Below are positions 46,796 to 57,414 of a stretch of 64,000 nucleotides of DNA, piece by piece; the stretch's first letter is position 1; each line of letters begins with the position of its first letter. Location of the stretch: contig NZ_BDCE01000006.1 in the NCBI RefSeq assembly GCF_001613345.1, positions 62,001 to 126,000 of the forward strand, in the 5' to 3' direction. Made by a program: the position numbers and the translations under genes. The notes below the pieces were generated by a model. The model was given only the letters and a program-made list of their open reading frames with translations. It did not search any database and was not told the DNA's origin. Origin of the DNA: Nocardia uniformis NBRC 13702 (lineage in GTDB: Bacteria > Actinomycetota > Actinomycetes > Mycobacteriales > Mycobacteriaceae).

Positions 46796-48204
46796 TTGCA
46801 TACCACATTCTCTCCAAGATATGTCCCGGCAGCGCCGAATGTCCACGTGCCAAACGCGGCACCAATAAGCGCACCCGGCCATGCAGCATACTTTCCGCCC
46901 ACGAAACCGCCCAGTGAACCGCCTGCAGTGCCAGCGAGCCCAGACGTTCCAGCGACACACTTCTCATGCGCAGTTCCGGCGTTGATCACATCCCATCCGG
47001 TCACAGCTAGACTCAATCCCGGCCCTACTGCCTTCGCTCCGATGTGAAGCTTACCGGTTTGTGAAGCATCCAACATTGGGACACCACGACCGTTCTTGAG
47101 GGCCTCGCCGGAGTAGGTTTCAAGCGCACTCATCCCGCCGCCAAGTGACGTCAGATATGGGTGCGTGAAGAATTCACTATTACCGCTACTCGGATCGAAG
47201 ATCGCTTTGCTATCCGGTATTGGATATGTCTTTCCTGTAGCCAGGTCAGTAACTGTGCCGCCCGTCTGATCGCCACGTTGCCAGACTTCGACCTTCATCT
47301 CACCTGGAATCTCGTTTGTAGTCCGCACGATTCCGCTGCCAGTAGTCTCCCTGCTCGTGGTCGACGTTGACACGAGCTTTCCAGTCGGATCGTATTGGCG
47401 GACAACAGTGGTATCCCAATATGACGGCGTGTGCTCTACAACCATCACACTGCCGTCCTGCATGGTCAGCTTCGTAGTGGTCATGTAGTTCTCATCAGGT
47501 CCGCTGACCTGGGTATCACTGACCGTAGTCGCTGCCGCTTGCTGTTGAAGTAGCTCTTGGTCAGCACGCCCCTGCTCCGTGCTCGGGTCCGGTACACCGC
47601 TGGGCTGCAGGAAGTCAGGGCCAAAGGTGACCCTCGTAGGATCCATCTCAACATCTTTGTTGATCTGCCCGACAAGGTATGCCAGCATGCTTCGCACCTT
47701 GGAGTCGGCCGCCCCAAGCTCGGTAACCAAAGGATTGAGTTGGTTTTGCATCGCCGTCTGGGCCTGTTTCAGTACCTGAAAGCGGGCATCATCCATCGAT
47801 GCGGACTTGAGGACCACAACCCAGAGGTCATCGACCTCGAGCGGTCCCTTCTCGATAGTCTCGACCATAGAGTCCAACCGGGTCTTCACCGACGACAGCG
47901 AATGAAACGCCAGGTCGACGATGTTCCCCACGCCTTGATGACCGAAAGTGTTTCTGTCGTAGGCGATATCGGCGAACTCGCCAGCGTGGTTCGCGGTGCG
48001 CGTCAGCATGTCCACTGCCGCCGTGTGCCCCTCACCCTCCCAGGCCCGCATCTCCGGCATGTTCGTGCAGTTGTCACGCAAGGTGTGCACTGCCATCTCG
48101 ATATCCTGTCCCGCCTGCAAGACTTCCTTGGCCTTGTCGGGCAGACTGCTGATATCCCAGGTGGCGAATACCGATCGTGTTGGGATGTACTGCATTTGGC
48201 TCAT
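46792..48204 (-). CDS. large WXG100-like secreted protein, putative type VII effector
   Basis: A 470-residue protein without signal peptide. The N-terminal ~190 residues are helical with a W-x-G motif (RAWEGEGHTAAVDML), typical of WXG100/LXG-type type VII substrates. A beta-rich middle (PTGKLVSTSTTSRETTGSG) follows, and a Gly/Ala-rich C-terminal segment (GGSLGGFVGGKYAAWPGALI) could insert into membranes. Such a design fits a polymorphic toxin or surface effector. It starts 4 bases inside the upstream EspC-like gene end. No catalytic residues are recognisable. Confidence 0.6.
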   Translation of the reverse strand: MSQMQYIPTRSVFATWDISSLPDKAKEVLQAGQDIEMAVHTLRDNCTNMPEMRAWEGEGHTAAVDMLTRTANHAGEFADIAYDRNTFGHQGVGNIVDLAFHSLSSVKTRLDSMVETIEKGPLEVDDLWVVVLKSASMDDARFQVLKQAQTAMQNQLNPLVTELGAADSKVRSMLAYLVGQINKDVEMDPTRVTFGPDFLQPSGVPDPSTEQGRADQELLQQQAAATTVSDTQVSGPDENYMTTTKLTMQDGSVMVVEHTPSYWDTTVVRQYDPTGKLVSTSTTSRETTGSGIVRTTNEIPGEMKVEVWQRGDQTGGTVTDLATGKTYPIPDSKAIFDPSSGNSEFFTHPYLTSLGGGMSALETYSGEALKNGRGVPMLDASQTGKLHIGAKAVGPGLSLAVTGWDVINAGTAHEKCVAGTSGLAGTAGGSLGGFVGGKYAAWPGALIGAAFGTWTFGAAGTYLGENVVCK

Positions 48205-48524
48205 TTGTCCGCCCCCCGCCCTTGCGCGCGGGGGTCTTCGGTCTGCAGCTTTCGGAAGTCCTCCGCGATATCGGCGTCGGTCACCTCGTAGGTCCCCGCG
48301 GCGCCCCGAACCACATCACCGATGGCCGAGATATCGCTCGCGAAGGTGTCGAGTGGGGTTCTCACCACGTTTCCGGCCCGACGGGCCGCCCATTGAGCTT
48401 GGGAACCGGGTAGTCCGTCGAAGACTGCGGCGATCTTCCCCGCAAGATTGACATCGCCGATGCTCTGTGACGCCGTACCGATTGAAGTGGCGAACGAACG
48501 CAGAATGGCCGGATCTACTAACAC
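48201..48524 (-). CDS. EspC-like type VII secretion target
   Basis: A 107-residue helical protein (MLVDPAILRSFATSIGTASQ, then VRTPLDTFASDISAIGDVV) of the small ESX-secretion-associated family. It has no Cys, and the terminal segment YEVTDADIAEDFRKL resembles the YxxxD/E type VII export signal. It is the first gene of a four-gene operon and probably forms a heterodimer with the N-terminal domain of the next protein. The 277 bp between this gene and pknB have no gene. Confidence 0.7.
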   Translation of the reverse strand: MLVDPAILRSFATSIGTASQSIGDVNLAGKIAAVFDGLPGSQAQWAARRAGNVVRTPLDTFASDISAIGDVVRGAAGTYEVTDADIAEDFRKLQTEDPRAQGRGADK

Positions 48525-48801
48525 GACTACCCCCTCGCCCCCTGTTACGCGGGGCCATCAAACCCAAACTTCAGAACACGCTAACAGACACATCCCCCAG
48601 CGCTTCGGGGCAATACGGTGAACAATGGCTTCGTATACGCCACGAGCGGTTCGATCAGCGTGCCATCGAGCTTTGGGGGACCGAGATAGTGCAGACCGGA
48701 TTCGTAGGTGGCGTTCACTGCTCGATCCCGTGATCGACCGGTCCACTTACCGCTTAGGGCTAATTATCCGGTCCACGTCGGAAGACGAGGGAGACGACCG
48801 A

Positions 48802-50700
48802 TCATGGCGGCCCGAGCGACAGCACTCCGGTCGTAATCGTCACGGTGGCGGATTTCCCCAGCGACGATCCCACCGCCGGTTGCTGCGCGATGACGCGTCC
48901 GACGCTGCCGGCGTCCAGGGTGGCCTGCGTGTTCTGGCTGATCTGCCCGTTCCAGCCGCGCTGTCGCAACATATCCGCCGCCTGCGCGGATGTCATACCG
49001 CGCAGGTCGGGCATGGCGATGGCGTCGCCGGTGGAGACCTGCACAATGACCGTGGAGCCCTTGTCGGCCATACTGCCGCCCGCCGGATTGGTGCCGATTA
49101 CGGTGTTCTTGGGCTGTGAGTTCTCCACTTCCTGGATGGTGATCTTGAATCCGGCGCTCTCGACCAGGTTCGGTTCGGCGACATCCAGCGGTTGCCCCAC
49201 CACGTTGGGGACGCGCACCTGCTCCGGTCCTTTGCCGAGGGTGATGGTGACGGTGCCGTTCGCGTCGACCTTCGCACCTTCGACCGGGCTATGCGCGATG
49301 ACCTTGTCCTTCTCCTCGACGCTGGACGCATCGTGGTTGACATCCGAATTCAGCCGCAGCCCTATGGCATTGAGCTTTTGTTCGGCCTGCTGCTGGGTGA
49401 GTCCGGCCAGTCGCGGTACCGATACCTGCGCCGGTCCGGTGGATACCTGCAGGGTGACGGTGCTGCCCTTGTCGACGCGGGAGCCGCCGAGCGGCTGGGT
49501 GGCGATGACATTGCCCGCCGCCACCTTGCTGTCCGGCTTCTCCTGAATACCCACCGAGAAATCGAGCCGCTCCAGCTCCCGCTGGGCGAGCTGCGCCGAC
49601 TTATTGGACAGATCCGGCACCGCCACCTGATCGGGGCGGGCGCCGGGACCGACCAGTACCCAGAAGAGCGCGAAGGCCACCGCGACCGCGGCCGCCGTGG
49701 CGAGCGCGACATAGACGGTGCGCCGCGAACCGCCGGGTTCGACGATCTCCTGTTCGGTGGTGTCGTCGCGACGTTCCACCGTGCGGTAGCGCGGGGTGGG
49801 TTCGTCGTCGAGGAAGTTGGTGCTCTCCTCCTCGGTCATGACCATGGGCGCGGTCGGCTTCTGCCCGCCCAGCACCCGGATCAGGTCGGCCCGCATCTCG
49901 GCGGCGCTCTGATACCGGTTGGCCGGGTTCTTGCTCATGGCCTTGAGAATGACGGAGTCGAGTTCGCGCGGTACGCCCGAATGGACGTGCGAGGGCAGCC
50001 GCGGATCCTCCCGCACATGCTGATAGGCCACCGCGACCGGCGAATCGCCGGTGAAAGGCGGCTCCCCGGTGAGGATTTCGTAGAGCACACAGCCGACCGA
50101 GTACACGTCGGAGCGGGCGTCCACCTGTTCGCCGCGGGCCTGTTCGGGGGACAGGTACTGGGCGGTACCGATAACCGCCGCGGTCTGGGTCATCGGGTTG
50201 GCGCTATCGGCGATAGCGCGCGCGATGCCGAAGTCCATCACCTTCACCGCACCCGCGGTATTGATCATGATGTTGGCGGGCTTCATATCGCGGTGCACGA
50301 TGCCATTGCGATGGCTGAAATCCAGTGCCGCGCAGACGTCGGCAATGACCTCCATGGCGCGCCTGGGCGGCAGCGGGCCCTTGCCGCGCACGATATCGCG
50401 CAGCGTGTCGCCCTCGACGTACTCCATGACGATGTACGGCAGCGGACCGCCGTCCACCTCGGCCTCACCGGTGTCGTAGACGGCCACGATAGCGGGATGG
50501 TTCAGTGCGGCGGCATTCTGCGCCTCGCGCTTGAACCGCAGGTAGAAGGTGGGGTCGCGGGCCAGGTCGGCGCGCAACACCTTGATCGCCACATCGCGGC
50601 CCAGCCGGGCGTCCCGTGCCTTGTGGACTTCGGACATGCCGCCGAACCCGATGATCTCGCCCAACTCGTAACGAGAGGACAGGTTCTTCGGGGTCGTCAT
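48802..50700 (-). CDS. pknB: serine/threonine protein kinase PknB
   Basis: A 632-residue membrane receptor kinase. The kinase domain (1-275) has the Gly loop GFGGMSEV, Lys40, catalytic HRD with D138, DFG 156-158 and activation-loop Thr171 and Thr173, the numbering of mycobacterial PknB. One membrane helix lies at about 328-350, followed by four PASTA repeats (about 355-630) that sense muropeptides or lipid II. It phosphorylates CwlM, MviN, FhaB and others. ATG 50700 overlaps the pknA stop (ATGA). All key residues are present. Confidence 0.97.
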   Translation of the reverse strand: MTTPKNLSSRYELGEIIGFGGMSEVHKARDARLGRDVAIKVLRADLARDPTFYLRFKREAQNAAALNHPAIVAVYDTGEAEVDGGPLPYIVMEYVEGDTLRDIVRGKGPLPPRRAMEVIADVCAALDFSHRNGIVHRDMKPANIMINTAGAVKVMDFGIARAIADSANPMTQTAAVIGTAQYLSPEQARGEQVDARSDVYSVGCVLYEILTGEPPFTGDSPVAVAYQHVREDPRLPSHVHSGVPRELDSVILKAMSKNPANRYQSAAEMRADLIRVLGGQKPTAPMVMTEEESTNFLDDEPTPRYRTVERRDDTTEQEIVEPGGSRRTVYVALATAAAVAVAFALFWVLVGPGARPDQVAVPDLSNKSAQLAQRELERLDFSVGIQEKPDSKVAAGNVIATQPLGGSRVDKGSTVTLQVSTGPAQVSVPRLAGLTQQQAEQKLNAIGLRLNSDVNHDASSVEEKDKVIAHSPVEGAKVDANGTVTITLGKGPEQVRVPNVVGQPLDVAEPNLVESAGFKITIQEVENSQPKNTVIGTNPAGGSMADKGSTVIVQVSTGDAIAMPDLRGMTSAQAADMLRQRGWNGQISQNTQATLDAGSVGRVIAQQPAVGSSLGKSATVTITTGVLSLGPP

Positions 50701-52277
50701 GGCAGTCCTTGCTGGGGGATGGCTGCTGAGGCGTTGCTGGTCGTATTCCCGCGGACTCCGGGAAGCTGTCCCGGCGTCCATGTCGATGGTATTTCCACCC
50801 CTGGAATCCCTGGCAGTCCCGGCGTGGTTTTGGTCGGCTTCTGTGCCGTGGTGGTCGGTTGTTCCGGCTTGGTCGTCGCCGTCACCGTCGGCTTCTGCGA
50901 GGTGGTGGTCGGTGGCGGTGTGGTCGTCGTCGGTTCCGGCTCGGTGGTGGTCGGTTCCGGCTCGATGGTGGGCGCGACCGTCGGCGGCGGCGGTACGTAC
51001 TGCGTGGTCGTCGGCGCTTCCGTGGTGGTGTCGCTGGTCGACGGAACCGGCGGCGGTACCACGACCGCGCTGGTCTTGGTCGGCACCGGGGGTTCCGGCG
51101 GATCGCCGCCCAGCAGCGCGAAAGCCGCCGCGCTACCCAGGATCAGCGCGCCGACGCCGAGACCGGCGAGGGCCTTCTGGCCATTGGTGAAGCGGCTGCC
51201 GCCGGAGTTCGCGGTATGGGCACCCGTCGGCGGTAGACCCGGGGGCGGTGTGGCCGGACCCGCCATGATGGCGGTGGCGGAAGTGGGCGGCGGCTGTTGC
51301 GGCCGTGCCGGATTCGACGGGTAGCGCACCGTCGCCTGATCGGCGAGCGGGGTGGGGATGACCATGGTCGGCCCGGGCGGCGGCATGATGCGTCCGGCCC
51401 CGGATGTCATTGCGGTGGTGGCGAGTCCGTTGGGTGGCGGCGGACGCCTTCCGGCGCGTACGGCGGCCACCGCGTCGGCGAATTCGCCGCCATTGGTGTA
51501 GCGCTGCGTCGGCTCCTTGGCCAGCGTGATCTCGATGAGTTCCCGCACGTTCGGCGGCAGGTCGGCGGGCAGCGGCGGCGGGGTCTCCCGCACATGCTTC
51601 ATGGCGACGGTGAGCGCGCCGTCACCGGTGAACGGCCGTGTTCCGGCGAAGGCCTCGTAGCCGACCACGGCGAGCGAATACACATCGGAGGCGGCGGTGG
51701 CGTCCTCGCCGGTGGCCTGTTCGGGCGCGATGTACTGGGCGGTGCCCATCACCATGCCGGTCTTGGTGACCGGTGAGGCGTCCACGGCCTTGGCGATGCC
51801 GAAGTCGGTGATTTTCACCTGTCCGGTCGGGGTGACCAGGATATTGCCGGGTTTCACATCGCGGTGCACCACGCCCGCGGCATGTGCGACCTGGAGGGCG
51901 CGCGCGGTCTGCTCGAGCATGTCGAGACCCTGGACCACCGACAGTCGGGTCATCCGGTTGAGGACCGCGTTGAGCGGTTCGCCCGAAACCAATTCCATGA
52001 CCAGGTAGGCGGTTTCGCCGCCGGCCGGGTCCATGGTCTCGCCGTAGTCGTAGATTCCGGCGATACCGGGATGGTTCAGCTGAGCGGTCGTCTTGGCCTC
52101 GGTGCGGAACCGGTGGCGGAAGGTCGGATCCGCCGAGAATTCCGCCTTGAGCACCTTCACCGCGACCCGGCGATCGAGCCGGGTGTCCAGTGCCTCCCAG
52201 ACCTGGCCCATACCGCCGGTGGCGATCAGTCGGTGCAGCCGGTACCGGTCGGCGATCAATGCACCGTTGGTCAGCAT
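50697..52277 (-). CDS. pknA: serine/threonine protein kinase PknA
   Basis: A 526-residue membrane kinase. The kinase domain (about 10-275) has GGMGQV, Lys41, HRD with D140 and DFG 158-160. A Pro-rich cytosolic linker, one membrane helix at about 370-392 and an external tail of about 130 residues rich in Thr and Pro follow ([20 protein letters not shown]). The tail is longer than in M. tuberculosis. It acts with PknB in control of growth and division. Confidence 0.96.
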   Translation of the reverse strand: MLTNGALIADRYRLHRLIATGGMGQVWEALDTRLDRRVAVKVLKAEFSADPTFRHRFRTEAKTTAQLNHPGIAGIYDYGETMDPAGGETAYLVMELVSGEPLNAVLNRMTRLSVVQGLDMLEQTARALQVAHAAGVVHRDVKPGNILVTPTGQVKITDFGIAKAVDASPVTKTGMVMGTAQYIAPEQATGEDATAASDVYSLAVVGYEAFAGTRPFTGDGALTVAMKHVRETPPPLPADLPPNVRELIEITLAKEPTQRYTNGGEFADAVAAVRAGRRPPPPNGLATTAMTSGAGRIMPPPGPTMVIPTPLADQATVRYPSNPARPQQPPPTSATAIMAGPATPPPGLPPTGAHTANSGGSRFTNGQKALAGLGVGALILGSAAAFALLGGDPPEPPVPTKTSAVVVPPPVPSTSDTTTEAPTTTQYVPPPPTVAPTIEPEPTTTEPEPTTTTPPPTTTSQKPTVTATTKPEQPTTTAQKPTKTTPGLPGIPGVEIPSTWTPGQLPGVRGNTTSNASAAIPQQGLP

Positions 52278-52311
52278 TCCAGCCCCCGTCTAGCTAGCAC
52301 GTTCATATTCT

Positions 52312-53784
52312 TCAGCCCCCCTGCAATCCGGCGTCGAGCACCGCGCGCGCGACGGGCGCTGCGACGGATCCGCCGGTCGCGGCCAGGGCGCGGTCACCGC
52401 CGTTCTCCACGACCACGGCGATCGCGATCTTCGGGTTCTGCGCCGGGGCGAAGGCGATGTACCAGGCGTGCGGCGGGGTATTGCGCGGGTCGGTGCCGTG
52501 TTCGGCGGTGCCGGTCTTGGAGGCGATCGAGTAGGGGCGCTGACCCCCACCCTGGGTGTTCTTCTCCGATTCGATCATCAGGTTGGTCAGTTGGGATGCC
52601 ACCTGGGCGTTGACCGCCTGACCCACCGACATCGGTTTGGTCGTGCTGAGAACGCTCAGATCGGGGCCTTGCAGCTGGTCGACCAGATAAGGCCGCATCC
52701 GGACTCCACCGTTGGCGATGGTTGCCGCGATGACCGCATTATCCAGCGGCGTCACCGATACGTCGCGCTGGCCGATGCTGCTCTGGCCGAGCGCCGCGCC
52801 GTCGGGGATGGTGCCGACGGTGCTGTCCTGTACCGGAATCGGAATACCGTCGTGCTGGCCGATACCGAACGCGGCGGCCTCGTCCTTGAGGTTCGCCGCA
52901 CCTACCTTGATACCGAGCTCCACGAAGGCGGTGTTACACGAGTACTTGAATGCTTCTGTCAGCGTGACGGTTTGACTGTCGCTGGAACCGCAGTGGCTGC
53001 CGTTGTAATTCTCCAGCGTGGTGGCGGTATCGGGCAGGGTGATCCTCGACTGGGCGGTGAACTGGTCATTCGGGCTCGCGATACCCGCCGACAGCGCGGC
53101 CGCCGTGACCACCACCTTGAAGGTGGAACCGGGCGGATAGGTCTGCGAGACAGCGCGATTGAGCATCGGCTGCCGCGGGTCCTGCAACTGTTCGTTCCAG
53201 GTGCGAGTGACTGCCGCGCCATCATGGCTGGACAGCTGATTCGGATCGTAACTGGGGGTGGACACCATGGTGAGAATGCGCCCGGTGCTCGGCTCGATGG
53301 CCACCACCGAACCGGTGTAGCCCTTGGCGGTGAGCTGCTCGTAGGCGACCTTCTGCATGACCGGGTCGATGGTGGTGACCACATTGCCGCCGCGCGGATC
53401 GCGTCCGGAGACCAGGTCGATGAGGCGACGGCCGAACAGCTGATTATCGGAGCCGTTGAGCACCGAATCCTCGGCGTGCTCCAGACCGGTGCTGCCGTAC
53501 TGCATCGAGTAGAACCCGGTGATCGGGGCGTAGGCCATTGGGTCGGTCGGGTAGGTGCGCAGGTACTTGTAGCGGTCGTCGGTTGCCACCGAACTCGCCA
53601 AAACCGCGCCCTGCGCCGAGATCTGGCCGCGCTGGCGGGCGTATTCATCCATCAGCACGCGCACATTGCGGGAATCGCTACGCAACTTGTCGGCCTTGAA
53701 GACCTGGACGTAGGTGGCGTTGGCAAGTAGTGCCACCACCATGACCATGACGGCCATGGCGACCCGGCGCAGGGGAGTGTTCAC
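52312..53784 (-). CDS. pbpA: penicillin-binding protein A (transpeptidase)
   Basis: A 490-residue class B penicillin-binding protein. It has an N-terminal membrane helix (AMAVMVMVVALLANATYV), a dimerisation domain and a transpeptidase domain. The catalytic motifs are S220-T-F-K223, S282-C-N284 and K423-T-G425. GTG 53784 follows GGGAGG; the frame is open further but not conserved. In mycobacteria PbpA is a PknB substrate that acts in septal peptidoglycan synthesis with the RodA homologue encoded just upstream. Confidence 0.96.
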   Translation of the reverse strand: MNTPLRRVAMAVMVMVVALLANATYVQVFKADKLRSDSRNVRVLMDEYARQRGQISAQGAVLASSVATDDRYKYLRTYPTDPMAYAPITGFYSMQYGSTGLEHAEDSVLNGSDNQLFGRRLIDLVSGRDPRGGNVVTTIDPVMQKVAYEQLTAKGYTGSVVAIEPSTGRILTMVSTPSYDPNQLSSHDGAAVTRTWNEQLQDPRQPMLNRAVSQTYPPGSTFKVVVTAAALSAGIASPNDQFTAQSRITLPDTATTLENYNGSHCGSSDSQTVTLTEAFKYSCNTAFVELGIKVGAANLKDEAAAFGIGQHDGIPIPVQDSTVGTIPDGAALGQSSIGQRDVSVTPLDNAVIAATIANGGVRMRPYLVDQLQGPDLSVLSTTKPMSVGQAVNAQVASQLTNLMIESEKNTQGGGQRPYSIASKTGTAEHGTDPRNTPPHAWYIAFAPAQNPKIAIAVVVENGGDRALAATGGSVAAPVARAVLDAGLQGG

Positions 53785-53797
53785 GCGAATCCTCCCA

Positions 53798-55267
53798 TCA
53801 GGCACTGCCCTTCGCCGGACGCTGCACCATCTGGGTGGGAGCGTCGGCAATCGGTTCGGGGACTTTCTTGCGGATCGGAGCGGGTGCCCGCGCGGCATCG
53901 GAAATCTTGATCAGCAGCGCCACCAGTGCGTAGTTGGCCAGCAGTGAGGAACCGCCGTAGGAGACGAACGGTGTCGTGAGACCGGTCAGCGGAATCAGTT
54001 TCGTGACACCGCCGACCACGACGAACACCTGCACCGCGATGGTGAACGACAGTCCGGCGGCCAGCAGTTTGCCGAAGCTGTCGCGCACCGCCAGCGCGGT
54101 GCGCAATCCGCGCACCACGAACATGGTGAACAGCATCAGCACCGCGGCCAGACCGATCAGGCCCAGCTCCTCGCCGATGGTGGTGATGATGAAGTCGGTC
54201 TTGGCGAACGGCACCTGGGAGGGTCGCCCGCTACCCAGCCCGGTGCCCGCGAGCCCGCCGGTGGCGAGTCCGAACAGCGACTGGGAAATCTGGTAGCCGG
54301 TGTTGTTGTAGTCGTCGAACGGGTTCAGCCAGGTTTCCACGCGCACCCGGACATGGCCGAAGACGTTGTAGGCGAAGACGAATCCGAGCGCCAGCAGGCC
54401 GCTGCCGATAATCAGCCAGCCCACCCGCTCGGTGGCGATATAGAGCATCACCAGCACGGTGACGAAGATGAGCAGCGAGGTGCCGAGGTCCTTCTCCAGC
54501 ACCAGCACGCCGATGCAGACGACCCAGACCACCAGGATCGGGCCGAGGTCGCGGGCCCGGGGCAGTTCCAGCCCGAAGACGTGCTTACCCGCCGCGGTGA
54601 ACAGATCACGCTTGGCGACCAGTACCCCCGCGAAGAAGATGATGAGCAGCAGTTTCGCGAATTCGCCCGGCTGCATACTGAATCCGGGCAGCCGGATCCA
54701 GATCTTCGCGCCGTTCACCATGGAGTAGCGGTCCGGCAGCAGCGCCGGAATGGCGAGCGCGATCAGACCGATCAGGCCGACGGTGTAGGAGAACCGGGCC
54801 AGCGTGCGGTAGTCGCGCAGGGCGATGAGCAGGCCCATGAACACCACCATCCCCAACCCCGTCCACAGCACCTGCTGGTTGGCATCGGGGGAGGGGATGG
54901 CCGTGGAGTTGAACAGGGCGTCCTGCTTCTCCGCCAGATCCAGCCGGTGGATGAGGACGAGCCCGAGTCCGTTGAGCAGGGCCACAATTGGTAGTAGCAC
55001 CGGATCGGCGAAGGCCGCGAACCGTCGCACCGCTAGGTGCGCCACCCCGAACAGCGCCAGATACGCCAAACCGAGTTTGGCGATATCCCAGCTGATCGAC
55101 TGTTCCTGGCTGGCTTCCACCAGCACCAACGCCACCGTGGTGATGAGTGCGGCCAGCGCCAGCAGCAACAGTTCGACATTGCGCCGGGTCGAGGGCGGCG
55201 GCGCGGGAGCGAATCCGCCCGGGGGACTGGGAAAGGCCCCAGCGGACGGTGGTGCCGGTGCGGACAT
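53798..55267 (-). CDS. rodA: RodA/FtsW-family peptidoglycan polymerase
   Basis: A 489-residue SEDS glycosyltransferase with about 12 membrane helices. The conserved stretch FVSYGGSSLLANY near the C-terminus and WIRLPGFSMQPGEFAK are the family marks. It polymerises lipid II into glycan strands together with PbpA. The start ATG 55267 overlaps the pstP stop by one base. Pro-rich ends flank the membrane core. Confidence 0.95.
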   Translation of the reverse strand: MSAPAPPSAGAFPSPPGGFAPAPPPSTRRNVELLLLALAALITTVALVLVEASQEQSISWDIAKLGLAYLALFGVAHLAVRRFAAFADPVLLPIVALLNGLGLVLIHRLDLAEKQDALFNSTAIPSPDANQQVLWTGLGMVVFMGLLIALRDYRTLARFSYTVGLIGLIALAIPALLPDRYSMVNGAKIWIRLPGFSMQPGEFAKLLLIIFFAGVLVAKRDLFTAAGKHVFGLELPRARDLGPILVVWVVCIGVLVLEKDLGTSLLIFVTVLVMLYIATERVGWLIIGSGLLALGFVFAYNVFGHVRVRVETWLNPFDDYNNTGYQISQSLFGLATGGLAGTGLGSGRPSQVPFAKTDFIITTIGEELGLIGLAAVLMLFTMFVVRGLRTALAVRDSFGKLLAAGLSFTIAVQVFVVVGGVTKLIPLTGLTTPFVSYGGSSLLANYALVALLIKISDAARAPAPIRKKVPEPIADAPTQMVQRPAKGSA

Positions 55268-56754
55268 CAGTCCGCCACCCTGCAGTTCTGACCCGCGATC
55301 TGCGGCGCCTGGGTGGTGGTGGGCTGCGCGGTCGTGGTCGGGGTGCGGTTCTCCAGGGTCTTCTCGTCCGCACCGGGGACGGTCGGGGTATCCGTCGGTG
55401 TGGGGGCGGGCGGAACCGTGGTGGTGGGTGCACCCGTGGTGGGCGGCTCATTCGGATCGGCCGACGGCGTCGTGGGCTGCGGGTCGGGCTTCTCGCAGGG
55501 CGGCAGCAGTTCTCGCTGCGCCAGCGATTCCATCTGCCGGACGGCTTCTTCACGTGAGCCCGGCGGCAGACCCTTGTCGACGGAGTCGCGACCGGTCGGC
55601 TTGAGATCGTCGGACTTCAATTCGAGGCAACCGTCGGGAAAGGACTCGTCCGGCGCGACCAGCTTCAGTTCACCGCTGCGGGTGACGCAGCCGATCTGAT
55701 CGACATCATGGATCGAGAAGCTGAGCACCGAACCGGGTAGACCGCGCAGTACCACCACCCGGCCGCCCTCGGCGCCCACGTAGTAGTTGCTGCGAATCAT
55801 GTTGTAGCCGACCGTGAGTCCCGCACCAATGGCCACGATCAAGGCCAGTCCCAGGAGACCCCAGCGCAGTTTGTGGCTTTTGCTCGGCGGTTCCGGTTCC
55901 GGCTGCGTGACCGCGCGACGCGGTGCGGCGCGCGGTGGACGCATGGCCGCGGCCCGGCCCGCGGCGGTATTGGGCGGCGGGGTGTCGTCATCGTCAGCGG
56001 ACGCCGCACCGGCCACAATGGGGTGGCTCTGTCCGTAGTCGAGGTCGATGACATCGGCGACGACAACGGTGACATTGTCGGGACCACCACTGCGCAGGGC
56101 CAATTCGATGAGGCGGTCGGCCGCCTCATCGGTGCTGCCCTCACGCATGGTGTTGCAGATGGTCTCATCGCTGACAACATCGGAGAGGCCGTCGGAGCAC
56201 AGCAGATAGCGGTCCCCGGCGCGCGCCTCGCGCACGATGAGCGTCGGCTCGATCTCATTGCCGGTGAGCGCCCGCATGATCAGCGACCGCTGCGGATGGG
56301 TGTGCGCCTGCTCCGGCGTGATCCGGCCCTCGTCGACCAGCGACTGCACGAAGGTGTCATCGCGGGTGATCTGGGTGAGCTCGCCGTTTCTGAGCATGTA
56401 GGCGCGGGAATCGCCGATATGCGCCAGGCCGAGTTTCTTACCCGCGAACAGGATGGCGGTGAGCGTGGTGCCCATACCGTCGAGTTCGGGTTCCTCCTCG
56501 ACCTGATCGGCGATAGCGGCATTGCCGGCGTGCACCGCGTGATCGAGTTTGCCGAGCAGATCGTCGCCGGGCTCGTCGTCGTCGAGATGGGCGAGTGCGG
56601 CGATCATCAGCTGTGAGGCGACCTCACCGGCGGCGTGGCCGCCCATGCCGTCGGCGAGCGCGAGCAAGCGCGCGCCCGCGTAGACGGAATCCTCATTGTT
56701 GGCCCGAACGAGCCCACGGTCGCTGCGCGCGGCGTAGCGGAGAACAAGTGTCAC
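55267..56754 (-). CDS. pstP: PP2C-type protein phosphatase PstP
   Basis: A 495-residue membrane phosphatase that dephosphorylates PknA, PknB and their substrates. The PP2C domain (about 1-240) has the metal motifs ALADGMGGH (D35, G36), HIGDSRAY, LLCSDGLSD and GGPDNVTVV. One membrane helix at about 302-324 is followed by a 170-residue external domain with two Cys and a Thr/Pro-rich tail. GTG 56754 overlaps the fhaB stop (GTGA). The sequence shows no missing metal ligand. Confidence 0.96.
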   Translation of the reverse strand: MTLVLRYAARSDRGLVRANNEDSVYAGARLLALADGMGGHAAGEVASQLMIAALAHLDDDEPGDDLLGKLDHAVHAGNAAIADQVEEEPELDGMGTTLTAILFAGKKLGLAHIGDSRAYMLRNGELTQITRDDTFVQSLVDEGRITPEQAHTHPQRSLIMRALTGNEIEPTLIVREARAGDRYLLCSDGLSDVVSDETICNTMREGSTDEAADRLIELALRSGGPDNVTVVVADVIDLDYGQSHPIVAGAASADDDDTPPPNTAAGRAAAMRPPRAAPRRAVTQPEPEPPSKSHKLRWGLLGLALIVAIGAGLTVGYNMIRSNYYVGAEGGRVVVLRGLPGSVLSFSIHDVDQIGCVTRSGELKLVAPDESFPDGCLELKSDDLKPTGRDSVDKGLPPGSREEAVRQMESLAQRELLPPCEKPDPQPTTPSADPNEPPTTGAPTTTVPPAPTPTDTPTVPGADEKTLENRTPTTTAQPTTTQAPQIAGQNCRVAD

Positions 56755-57221
56755 GATCGCAGCTCGATCACTGTTTTGCCGACACGGACGGGGGTGCCGA
56801 GCGGAACCCGCACCGGCGTCGTGACTTTCGCGCGGTCGAGGTAGGTCCCATTGGTGGAACCGAGATCCTCGACATACCAATCCTCACCACGCGGCGACAA
56901 GCGCGCATGGCGGGTGGAAGCGTAGTCGTCGGTGAGTACCAGCGTGGAGTCGTCGGCCCGTCCGATCAGCACCGGCTGTGAGCCGAGCGTGATGCGGGTA
57001 CCGGCGAGAGAGCCCTGAGTCACCACGAGAAATTTGGCGCCCTTCTGGCCCCGGCGAAACGATGGCAGCACCGCGGAACCACTCGAGGCTCGTGACGGTG
57101 CGACTCTGATGCCGGAAGCCGCGTAGATATCGCTGCGCAGGGTCCGGAGCACCGCCCACACGAACAGCCACAACAACAGCAGGAATCCCGCACGGGTCAA
57201 TTGCAGGATCAATCCCTGCAC
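56751..57221 (-). CDS. fhaB: FHA-domain membrane protein FhaB (FipA)
   Basis: A 156-residue protein. It has an N-terminal membrane helix (GFLLLLWLFVWAVLRTL), a short linker and an FHA phosphothreonine-binding domain (about 70-155) with VLIGRADDSTLVLTD, STRHARL and [10 protein letters not shown]. It links phosphorylated proteins to FtsZ/FtsQ-type division factors in mycobacteria. The start is GTG 57221. Confidence 0.94.
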   Translation of the reverse strand: MQGLILQLTRAGFLLLLWLFVWAVLRTLRSDIYAASGIRVAPSRASSGSAVLPSFRRGQKGAKFLVVTQGSLAGTRITLGSQPVLIGRADDSTLVLTDDYASTRHARLSPRGEDWYVEDLGSTNGTYLDRAKVTTPVRVPLGTPVRVGKTVIELRS

Positions 57222-57414
57222 GGTGCTCCACCTCCTGTTCGACCGTGTGTAGGTACGGTTCGTCGACCCCCAACCGGTGATGCTTGGTCAGCGCGGCCGG
57301 GTACCACTGCCATGTGAGTGTTGGCAGCATCATAGGGCCGTAGACCGGTTGCGATCACGTTAAGACCGAGGATTCTCGGTGCCACATCGTGACCTGCATC
57401 GCGAGCTTACGGGA

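Noticed and set aside
49192..51324. Long open frame (710 codons) on the plus strand
   Set aside because: It is antisense to pknB and pknA, which have complete kinase motifs. Its composition (His/Gly/Arg-rich) is that of a G/C-rich shadow frame.
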